Assembly: GCA_012730105.1 (NCBI GenBank)
Contig: JAAYBJ010000053.1
Span: forward strand, 1 to 56,253
From: Candidatus Hydrogenedentota bacterium
GTDB lineage: Bacteria > Hydrogenedentota > Hydrogenedentia > Hydrogenedentales > CAITNO01
Direction of reading: 5' to 3'
DNA: 56,253 nt
The notes below the pieces were generated by a model. It saw only the letters and a program-made list of their open reading frames with translations. It searched no databases and was not told where the DNA came from. This document shows positions 23,684-30,784 of the stretch, in pieces (position 1 is the stretch's first letter; each line of letters begins with the position of its first letter). The position numbers and the translations under genes were made by a program.

Positions 23684-24737
23684 AATTCAGTTTTCCTGTG
23701 TAATGGACTTTGCCGTCGCCGGGCACGATTTTTCCCACGAAAGCGCACTGCTGGCCGGCAAGGCCGATCGTTTCCTGGACGCGCCCGGTCTGGTCCTCGG
23801 GGATGACGAACAGGAAGCCCTGACCCATGTTAAAGGTCCGCAACATCTCCTTATCCTCTACATTCCCTGTTTCCTGGAGGAAACGGAACAGGGGGGGCGC
23901 CGCCCACGCGTTCAAATCGATTTCGGCGGTAAGTCCCTCGGGGAGTATGCGTGGCAGGTTGTCCGTAATGCCGCCGCCTGTGATGTGCGCCATGCCGCGC
24001 ACTTCAACCACGCGCATCACCAGCTGCATCAGCTTCGCATAGCTGACGTGGGGTTCCATAAGGGCTTCGGCCACGGTCCGGCCGACGCCCGGCATGGCGT
24101 CATAGGGATTGAGCCCGGCCACCTCAAAGCAGATTTTCCGGGCCAGGCTGTAGCCGTTGGTATGCAGCCCGGTGCTCGGCAGGCCGACAATGATGTCGCC
24201 TTCCCGAATGGCGCTGCCGTCTATGATTTTGGAGCGGTCCACAATACCCACAATGGTCCCGGCAAGGTCGTATTCATCCTCGCGGTACATGTCGGGCATC
24301 TCAGCCGTCTCTCCGCCGATGAGGGCGCAGCCCGCGTACCGGCATCCGGCGGAAAGGCCGCGGACCACCTCGATCACCACCTCCGGCTTGAGCTTGCCCA
24401 CCGCGAAGTAATCCAGGAAAAACAGGGGCCGCGCGCCCTGAACAAGAATATCGTTCACGCAATGGGAAACCAGGTCCACGCCCACCGTGTCATGCTTGCC
24501 CGTCATGAAGGCGAGTTTGAGCTTCGTGCCCACCCCGTCCACGCTGGAAACCAGCACGGGCTCGCTGTAATTCTGCAGGTCCAGCTGGAACATGGCGCCG
24601 AAAGTGCCGATGTCGCGCAAAACGTGTTCCGTATAGGTGCGCCGCACCAGGTCCTTGATCCCGGACAACGCTGTGGTCGCGGCGTCAATATCAACGCCGG
24701 CGTCACTGTATGTCAATGGTTTTTTCTCTTGCGTCAT
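23664..24737 (-). CDS. purM: Phosphoribosylformylglycinamidine cyclo-ligase (AIR synthase)
   Basis: The product is 357 aa, the normal length. PurM closes the imidazole ring of FGAM with ATP to make AIR, the step directly after PurL/PurQ. Landmarks are the N-terminal YSDAGVDIDAA, the metal/ATP loop SVDGVGTKLKLA, FLDYFAVGKL, LIGGETAEMPD, and HITGGGITDNLPR in the C-terminal half. AAGGAT precedes the ATG. It is first in the run purM-purL-purQ-rsmE-GT4-ILEI-WecA, and its promoter must lie in the 570-bp divergent spacer upstream. Confidence 0.95.
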   Translation of the reverse strand: MTQEKKPLTYSDAGVDIDAATTALSGIKDLVRRTYTEHVLRDIGTFGAMFQLDLQNYSEPVLVSSVDGVGTKLKLAFMTGKHDTVGVDLVSHCVNDILVQGARPLFFLDYFAVGKLKPEVVIEVVRGLSAGCRYAGCALIGGETAEMPDMYREDEYDLAGTIVGIVDRSKIIDGSAIREGDIIVGLPSTGLHTNGYSLARKICFEVAGLNPYDAMPGVGRTVAEALMEPHVSYAKLMQLVMRVVEVRGMAHITGGGITDNLPRILPEGLTAEIDLNAWAAPPLFRFLQETGNVEDKEMLRTFNMGQGFLFVIPEDQTGRVQETIGLAGQQCAFVGKIVPGDGKVHYTGKLNYADTSN

Positions 24738-25304
24738 TTTTTATCCTTATTGCCTGCGGGAAAAAGACGGCCGGCGTTTCAAAAAAAGAAAAATAACCCA
24801 TCTCCGGCCGCGTATAGGGTGTCAGGCGTTTTTGATCCATGAATCGCATCAAAATGCGGTATAAATGTACCACAGCGGCGCGGGGTTTTACAAAAGCGTC
24901 TATTGTCAAAATACCACCATTACGGGGGCGCTGGGGCCACCTACGCACACGATACACCAAAGGTTCTCACCCCTGTTCCTGTTCATGGCAGCGAAAAGTT
25001 TGCGGAAATGCCTATGGCACTCGTAAACAAACATAAAGACGGAACAAAAAGGGACTGATGACGAAATAGCCATGACTAACAAAGGATCGAGGCCCTTTAT
25101 TGTTATTGGCTCTTTCGGTGTCCCTTCTTTGCGGGCTAAAAGTAGCGCCATTCAAACATGTCCCCCGATTCCCCCACCTGCTTTCCCCGGCCACAGTTTG
25201 ATGTTTGTGGATACAAGGGCGGGGAAAGGGTGTTGTTTCACCGGGCTTTGATGTAAAATGCGGGCGGAGTCAATGCGCGTCCGTACAGGCGCGGGGAGGA
25301 ATTC
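24738..25304. promoter_or_regulatory. Divergent spacer between purM and the acylase gene
   Basis: No supported gene is seen in this 567-bp region. A minus-strand TTGACA (24909-24904) lies about 170 bp before purM, but no good -10 stands at 16-18 nt; TACATT near 24870 is a weak candidate with other spacing. For the plus strand TAAAAT (25254-25259) with TGTTGT 17 nt upstream may serve the acylase gene, followed by GGGGAGG before ATG 25305. I found no purine riboswitch-like structure by eye. Confidence 0.35.
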
Positions 25305-27818
25305 ATGAGTAAAAGCAGAACCGTATTGCGTGTGTCCTGGAAACTCTTCAACCGGGCGTTCCTGGCCTTGCTTGTCATCGTGTCCCTGTTCCTTGGGCGG
25401 GTTGTATGGCGCTCCCACAGCGGCCTGCCCGACCATGACACGGCCGTACGTTCCGCAAAGATCAACAGCGAAGTGCGCGTGGTGCGCGACACCTGGGGCG
25501 TGCCCCATATCCAGGCCGAATCCGAGCCGGACGCCTATTTCGCGTTGGGCTACTGCATGGCCCAGGACCGCCTCTTCCAGATGGAGGTGATGCGCCGCCT
25601 TGCGTGCGGCGAGCTGGCGGAGCTGCTGGGGCCGCCCGTCGTCAAAATTGACCGCATCATGCGCGCCTTCCGCCTGCGCGCGAAGGCGGATGAATTCGTG
25701 GCGCAATCCCGCGAACGCTCCACACCCGAAATGAATGCCGCCATGGACGCATTCATTGCCGGGGTAAACGACTATGTGGAAAACAACACGCTTCCCTGGG
25801 AATTCGCGGCCCTCATGATCTCCTGCCGCCCCTTCACCGTGGCCGACTTTGTGTCGGTGGCCGCCATTCTGCCCATTACCTTCGCGGACGGGCTGCGCTG
25901 CGACCCGCTCAAAAGCGTGCTGAAAGAACGGCTTCCCGAGGCGGACGTGGACATGATTTTCAGGGGTATTGAGAAAACGCCCGTGACCATCATGGAAAGC
26001 CTTGAAGAAGCGGCCGCGTTCCAGCGGGAATCGGCGACGCTGGAAGGCGAAACGCCGCAAGCCGCAGGAGGCTTAGAAAGCGCGGCCCGCTGGCTCGACG
26101 CTATCGCGGAATACGCGCGCTTCGCGGGAACGCACCTGGGTAGTAATTCATGGGTCCTTTCCGGAGACAAGACCGCGAGCGGCAAACCCATTCTGGGGAA
26201 TGATCCGCACATCGGCTTTACCAATCCGTGCATCTGGTATGAGGCGCACCTGAAATACGGCGACGTGGAGAATTACGGCTACCATCTGCCCCCGATTCCC
26301 ATGGCGCTGCTGGGCCACAACGAGGACCGCGGCTGGGGCCTCACCATGTTTTCCAATGACGATGTTGACATGTACCTTGAGAAGGTGAACCCGGACAATC
26401 CCAACCAGGTCATGTACCAGGGGAAATGGGTGGAATGCGAAATCATCCGCGAGGTCATCCGGGTGCGATTCGGCCGGGATGTGGTCTGTGACGTACGGAT
26501 CACGCCGCACGGACCGATCGCGAACGACCTGCTCGGTTTTCTGTTGGAGTATGAAGGACCGCCCATATCCATGTGCTGGGTGTGGCAGCATGTCCAATAC
26601 ACCGATGTGGACGCCTTTTATGACATGAGCCACGCCCGTGACTACGATCGTTTCGAGGCCGCGGTGCGGAAGATCACTTCACCAGGCCTTAACATCAGCT
26701 ACGCCGACGCCGCCGGCAACATCGCGTGGTGGGCGGCGGGCCTGCTGCCCGTGCGTCCGGCGCATGTGGATCATAAGGCGTTGCTCGAAGGCTGGACCGG
26801 ACGCGATGAATTCACCCAATACCTGCCCTTTGAATCTTCACCGCATCTCAAGAACCCGCCCGGAGGCATGATTGTGACGGCCAACAACCTGTGTACGGTA
26901 AAGCCCCTGGGCACGCCGCCGCTACAGGTTCCATTTCTGCAGGGCTATTTCAAGCCCAGCGACCGGGCGGGCCGAATAGAGGAACTGCTCGAGCCGCGCA
27001 ACGACTGGACCATCGAAGGTCTGCGGGCGGTGCAGAATGATGTTTTGGGATATTCCCCGCGCGCCACAGCGCCCGTACTGGCGCGGCTGGCCCGGGCGGA
27101 CGAAGCATTACTGGGTCCCCTGGAGCGGCAAGCGCTGGAACACGTCGAGGACTGGGATTTTCGGAATGAAATTTCAAGCGTCGGGGCCACCGTGTTCAAT
27201 TATTGGATGGACAGCCTGCTGCAGGTGATTTTCGGAGACGAGATGACTTCGCGTCAGCTTGCCATGTATGCGTCCCTCGACGACAGCTGGATCGTCATTC
27301 AGGATCTGCTCGTGGAAACGGAATGTCCCTGGTGGGATGATGTCACCACCCCGGAACGGGAGACTGCGGCCCGCATCACGGCACGCGCGTTGAAACAAGC
27401 CTGCGAAAAAATCGCGGGCGACCTGGGGGACAATGTTGATGCGTGGCAATGGGGGAAAACGCACACGATCACCTTCACACATCCCTTCGGTTATTTGCCG
27501 GGGCTCGGGCGCCTGCTCAACATAGGGCCGTTCCCCTGCCCGGGCGCCAGGGAGACGGTCAACAACATGCCGGTGGCATCGGCACACCAATATGATGTCA
27601 TCGCCGGACCTTCCACGCGTCGGCTGATTGATTTTGCCCGGCCGGACCAGTCCCTGACCATCCTGCCCACAGGCAACTCCGGGCATGTGGGCCACCGCCA
27701 TTATGACGACCAGGCGGCTCTGTTCGTCCGGGGCGACTACCGCACCGCCCTGTACAACTGGGATGAAATCAAGGCGGCCAAAGAACACGAGATGCGCTTT
27801 CTGCCGCAGAAACCCTGA
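25305..27818 (+). CDS. Penicillin acylase family (peptidase S45) N-terminal nucleophile hydrolase
   Basis: The product is 837 aa. The family is made as one chain that cuts itself, freeing a catalytic Ser at the start of the beta subunit. Here the junction is G279/S280-N281 in GTHLGSNSWVLSGDKTASGK, followed by PILGNDPHIGF, a typical S45 sequence. The alpha part begins after an N-terminal hydrophobic helix (about 17-37), which may be an uncleaved anchor or signal. VRDTWGVPHIQAES and YFALGYCMAQDRLFQMEVMR are family hallmarks. A GGGGAGG site 5 nt before ATG fixes the start. It hydrolyses amide bonds such as acyl-homoserine lactones, beta-lactam side chains or acyl-peptides; the true substrate is unknown. 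Confidence 0.9.
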   Translation: MSKSRTVLRVSWKLFNRAFLALLVIVSLFLGRVVWRSHSGLPDHDTAVRSAKINSEVRVVRDTWGVPHIQAESEPDAYFALGYCMAQDRLFQMEVMRRLACGELAELLGPPVVKIDRIMRAFRLRAKADEFVAQSRERSTPEMNAAMDAFIAGVNDYVENNTLPWEFAALMISCRPFTVADFVSVAAILPITFADGLRCDPLKSVLKERLPEADVDMIFRGIEKTPVTIMESLEEAAAFQRESATLEGETPQAAGGLESAARWLDAIAEYARFAGTHLGSNSWVLSGDKTASGKPILGNDPHIGFTNPCIWYEAHLKYGDVENYGYHLPPIPMALLGHNEDRGWGLTMFSNDDVDMYLEKVNPDNPNQVMYQGKWVECEIIREVIRVRFGRDVVCDVRITPHGPIANDLLGFLLEYEGPPISMCWVWQHVQYTDVDAFYDMSHARDYDRFEAAVRKITSPGLNISYADAAGNIAWWAAGLLPVRPAHVDHKALLEGWTGRDEFTQYLPFESSPHLKNPPGGMIVTANNLCTVKPLGTPPLQVPFLQGYFKPSDRAGRIEELLEPRNDWTIEGLRAVQNDVLGYSPRATAPVLARLARADEALLGPLERQALEHVEDWDFRNEISSVGATVFNYWMDSLLQVIFGDEMTSRQLAMYASLDDSWIVIQDLLVETECPWWDDVTTPERETAARITARALKQACEKIAGDLGDNVDAWQWGKTHTITFTHPFGYLPGLGRLLNIGPFPCPGARETVNNMPVASAHQYDVIAGPSTRRLIDFARPDQSLTILPTGNSGHVGHRHYDDQAALFVRGDYRTALYNWDEIKAAKEHEMRFLPQKP

Positions 27819-27832
27819 AGGCAAGGAAAAAC

Positions 27833-29314
27833 TTAACCGCGACGTTTCCTGCCGTACCCCTTTGCATAATCCGTACGGCAGCGTTTTTCCGTCTCATCGG
27901 GATGCTCGCCCAGTTCCTTGAGCAAAGAAGCATGCATGGCATCCATTCGTTGTCGGTGTTCGGGCAGGGCGGCCAGGTTGCGCAGTTCGCCCGGATCTTC
28001 CTTCAGGCAATACAGTTCACGTTCCGGGCCGCGCCCCTCATCTGGCGGACAATGATACACGTACTTATAGTCGCCCGCGCGAAGCATGACATAGCCGGAA
28101 GCGATATTATGGGCATAATATTCGCTGACGGCACGATCCTTCCAGCCCTCCTTGCCGTCCATCCATCCCAGCATGGAATCGCCGTCCCAGTCCGCCTGCG
28201 CCGGTGTCCCGGCCAACGCGGCAATGGTGCTGGCCACATCCACCAGGGAGCAGGCCTCCGTGCGCCGTTGTCCTCCCGGCCAGCGGGCCGGCCAGCTCAC
28301 AATGAGCGGCACCCGCGCTGCACTGTCGAAGAGACAGTTCTTCCACCATAAACCATGCTCGCCCATATTCTCCCCGTGATCTGAGGTATAAATGACAATG
28401 GTATTGTCTGCATGGGGGCTGTTGTCCAGGGCGGCCAGGGTTTTACCGATCTCCGCGTCCACCCACTCCGTCAGGGCATAATACAGTTCCCGTCCCCGGC
28501 GTACAACGGCCTCAGGCACCTCCTCCATGTTGAACCCGTTCCGGAGATGCTTATAGTTCAGCGGCAGGCGGTCCAGGTATCCCTCCGGAATCTCCGGCGG
28601 CGACACCCGGCCCTCGTACTTTTTCCAGAAACTTTCGGGAACGATGAGCGGGAAATGAGGGGCCAGGTAGCCCGCGATTAAAAAGAAGGGCTTTGCGTTC
28701 GCCTCCCGTTTGGACAGGAATGCCCCCACGCCGGCCGTAACCGCGCGGTCATGGCTGAGTACCTTGGAGTCTTCCGCCGTATAAAAATCTTTGAAACGTT
28801 CGCTGGTCTTGCCGGTTGCCTTCAGATCCTCCGTCTTTCTGCGGCCACCCAGTCCGGTTTTGTCGCCCTCGTTCATCTTGCCGCCGATTTCCTTAAATCC
28901 GTACCGCCGGGTACGGTCATAGTGCATCTTGCCGCATAAAAAGGATTCGTAGCCGGAGTCATTGGCGAGCCGTGCCACGGAGGGATAGTCGTCGGAAGGC
29001 AGCCAGCATTCGTTGTTCCAGGCGCCCACCCGCGACACATATTTGCCCGAGGTGAAGGAGAGCCGCGACGGCACACACAACGGGGAATTGCAATAGCAAG
29101 TATCGAAAACAATTCCCTTTTCCGCGAGGTGGTCCAACGCCGGGGTGTGGGCGATGTTGTTGGGGGCGCATCCCATCACGGACGCATTGTGCTCATCGGA
29201 CATGATCAGCAGGATATTGGGCCGCTCCGGACCCGCGGAGGCATAGCCTGACAAGGAGGCCCCCGCGACGCAGGCGCCTGCGGTCTTTAGAAATTCCCGT
29301 CTGCTGGTGTTCAT
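27833..29314 (-). CDS. Tat-exported sulfatase (formylglycine-dependent)
   Basis: The product is 493 aa. The N-terminus has a twin-arginine signal (SRREFLK then a hydrophobic run to GYASAG). The mature enzyme opens with PNILLIMSDEHNAS, whose Asp-Glu pair binds calcium. The CxPSR motif CVPSR at 80-84 contains Cys80, to be converted to formylglycine. YTSDHGENMGEHGLWWKN is the second metal-binding and activity segment. Sulfatases of this type release sulfate from sulfated polysaccharides or other esters in the periplasm. ATG 29314 was preferred over 29320 and 29341 from ribosome-site spacing. It is tail-to-tail with the acylase gene, 14 bp apart. No anaerobic or FGE-type maturase is in the window. 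Confidence 0.92.
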   Translation of the reverse strand: MNTSRREFLKTAGACVAGASLSGYASAGPERPNILLIMSDEHNASVMGCAPNNIAHTPALDHLAEKGIVFDTCYCNSPLCVPSRLSFTSGKYVSRVGAWNNECWLPSDDYPSVARLANDSGYESFLCGKMHYDRTRRYGFKEIGGKMNEGDKTGLGGRRKTEDLKATGKTSERFKDFYTAEDSKVLSHDRAVTAGVGAFLSKREANAKPFFLIAGYLAPHFPLIVPESFWKKYEGRVSPPEIPEGYLDRLPLNYKHLRNGFNMEEVPEAVVRRGRELYYALTEWVDAEIGKTLAALDNSPHADNTIVIYTSDHGENMGEHGLWWKNCLFDSAARVPLIVSWPARWPGGQRRTEACSLVDVASTIAALAGTPAQADWDGDSMLGWMDGKEGWKDRAVSEYYAHNIASGYVMLRAGDYKYVYHCPPDEGRGPERELYCLKEDPGELRNLAALPEHRQRMDAMHASLLKELGEHPDETEKRCRTDYAKGYGRKRRG

Positions 29315-29465
29315 TCGCATACCCTTTCCCGGTCCCGGCACAGTACACAGCGCGCCATCCTTTTCCGCCGGTTAGCTGAAGAAAAACAACGTAAAACCGG
29401 CAACGGTGTATACCCTAGCGTAGTAACTCATAACCAAGGCAACTTAAGCAACATTGTTGTAAGTG

Positions 29466-29521
29466 ATTGTGGTGCGGGCTTCCAGCCTGCCCGCCGGAGC
29501 AGGCAAGATGCCTTCACCACA
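29466..29521. repeat. Intergenic hairpin repeat with CACCAC ends
   Basis: Terminal arms TTGTGGTG (29466-29473) and CACCACAA (29514-29521) are perfect 8-bp complements. Between them lie smaller stems (GGCTTCCAGCC and GCCTGC/GCAGGC). The sequence style resembles short dispersed intergenic repeats seen in many bacterial genomes. It sits in the 420-bp gap between the sulfatase start and the small lipoprotein end, where no gene is visible. Confidence 0.5.
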
Positions 29522-29642
29522 AAAAGCAATAAGAAATTGACTCAGCATAAGTTGTCATTAGCATGACTCACTACACTAGCAAAGACCGAAATAAGGGGTC
29601 AAGGAATGAAGGTAAAAATACGCGGCAACGCACCGGACAGGG

Positions 29643-29685
29643 AAGCCCGGGCCGTAAGCAACCTTTTGTTGCCCGGCCCGGGCTT
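29643..29685. terminator. Strong hairpin downstream of the small lipoprotein gene
   Basis: Arms AAGCCCGGGCCG (29643-29654) and CGGCCCGGGCTT (29674-29685) pair perfectly over 12 bp. The loop contains an inner GCAAC/GTTGC pair (29658-29662, 29667-29671). It lies 50 bp past the minus-strand lipoprotein stop. No T-run follows on either strand, so it may be a Rho-associated or RNA-protecting hairpin rather than a classical intrinsic terminator. Confidence 0.5.
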
Positions 29686-29734
29686 GTTCACAAACCGGGC
29701 GGCCCAGGCCACCCGGATCCGGGGTGCTGTGTTG

Positions 29735-30325
29735 TTATTCCGCAAGAACAGGTTCAGGCGCGGCTACCGCCACATTGAAGGTGCCGCCGAACCCGAACGG
29801 TTGGACACCGGCCAACAGGATGATATAGGACCAGGCACCCGAGTACGTGTCCATCAGGCCGTCCTCGTCCGCGTCAACGCCGTCACCGGCAAGCGTGAGC
29901 AGAACACAAAGTCCCGTGCCGCAGGCACCGGAAGCGAGGGTAAGTTTCCCGTCATCGGCGAGCAGGCCGGTTACAAGCACTTCGCTGGGCGCCGGGTTTT
30001 CCTGGGACTGTGCCCATTCCGGAAGCTCGATACAGCTATAATCCACGGTAACCACACCGCTGACGCCATGATCGCCTGGATAAGGTTTTGTCAGGTCCTG
30101 GGTCAGTTCGATCGTTAACGGACACGCGACCACTACCTGCGCTTCTTCACTTTCACCTTCCGCTTCGCCTTCACCCTCTGCTTCGTAGCTTCTACCCTGC
30201 CAGGTTCCTTCATAGGAGCCGGTGGCATCATAAGGCGGCAAAGGCCAGCCGCCTTCCGGCGGACACCCCTGCAAGACAATGGCACTCAAACACGACACTA
30301 CTATCAACAGTATCTTCCCGTTCAT
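29735..30325 (-). CDS. Small lipoprotein with Glu-Gly-rich linker
   Basis: The product is 196 aa. The lipobox VLQGC gives an acylated Cys21. A short region with YEGTWQGRSYE is followed by the acidic linker AEGEGEAEGESEE (about 49-61). A beta-rich domain then covers the remainder, with SGVVTVDYSCIELPEW, LADDGKLTLASGACG and AWSYIILLAGVQPFGFGGTFN. The linker type matches the larger lipoprotein in this window. No enzymatic motif is visible. It is a single gene with convergent structured DNA downstream and a divergent pilus operon upstream. Confidence 0.75.
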   Translation of the reverse strand: MNGKILLIVVSCLSAIVLQGCPPEGGWPLPPYDATGSYEGTWQGRSYEAEGEGEAEGESEEAQVVVACPLTIELTQDLTKPYPGDHGVSGVVTVDYSCIELPEWAQSQENPAPSEVLVTGLLADDGKLTLASGACGTGLCVLLTLAGDGVDADEDGLMDTYSGAWSYIILLAGVQPFGFGGTFNVAVAAPEPVLAE

Positions 30326-30689
30326 TGTTGCTCTCCTTCAGCGGCAGTCGCCGCTGTGTTTGCGCTCAGGCTTCACAGCCACCCCGGCGCCTGTGGAGCG
30401 CGCCAGTTCATTTCGCTTGTTGTGAAGACCGGCAAACGCGGAAAGTACTTTCACAGGAACCCGGGCCCACGTTATCGGTTCACATTCAGTTTACAAGCAG
30501 GGATGGCGGGCGTTACGCGGTTCGCGCATTAAGCCTTACATCCGGATCACATTTTTAAATACCGTAAATAAGTAGGCGCGTTTCCGGCAAAACCCTGTCT
30601 GTTGCCAGCGGTTCTAAGGGGAACATAAATGGCGCGAATATCGATGTGAAACTATAGCAACTCAATTTTTATTCAGAAAACACATTATA
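30326..30689. other. Divergent spacer before the pilus-motor operon
   Basis: No supported gene occurs here. The region becomes AT-rich toward its right end. I looked for clustered DnaA boxes (TTATNCACA-like) because the next gene has a DnaA-like domain, and saw none. It should hold the promoter of the small lipoprotein gene, which I could not locate. Confidence 0.45.
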
Positions 30690-30718
30690 TTGACGAAAAT
30701 GGCACGTCGTGTTACAAT
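30690..30718 (+). promoter_or_regulatory. Sigma-70-like promoter of the MshEN-DnaA/pil operon
   Basis: TTGACG (30690-30695), a 17-nt spacer and TACAAT (30713-30718) match the consensus at five of six positions each. It is the best promoter in the window. The expected transcript starts near 30725, about 60 nt before the first gene. A perfect TATAAT at 33521-33526 ahead of pilB lacks a -35 and is less convincing. Confidence 0.6.
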
Positions 30719-30784
30719 ATGTTGTGCCTTTGTTTTGGAACTGGTGTTCTGCAAAAATAGTTTACAGATGTGTCAGGAAAAGTT

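Noticed and set aside
19835-24842. Long plus-strand frames opposite the purine genes (including 399, 421 and 395 codons)
   Set aside because: They are antisense shadows of GC-rich purM, purL and purQ. Their translations lack domain patterns, and the minus-strand proteins are unmistakable.
24906-25151. An 81-codon minus-strand frame upstream of purM
   Set aside because: It has no convincing start context, its composition is not protein-like, and it probably covers the purM promoter area.
30326-30784. A replication origin next to the DnaA-like gene
   Set aside because: No DnaA-box cluster was seen, the DnaA-like protein lacks the DNA-binding domain IV, and the neighbours are pilus genes rather than dnaN/recF/gyrB.
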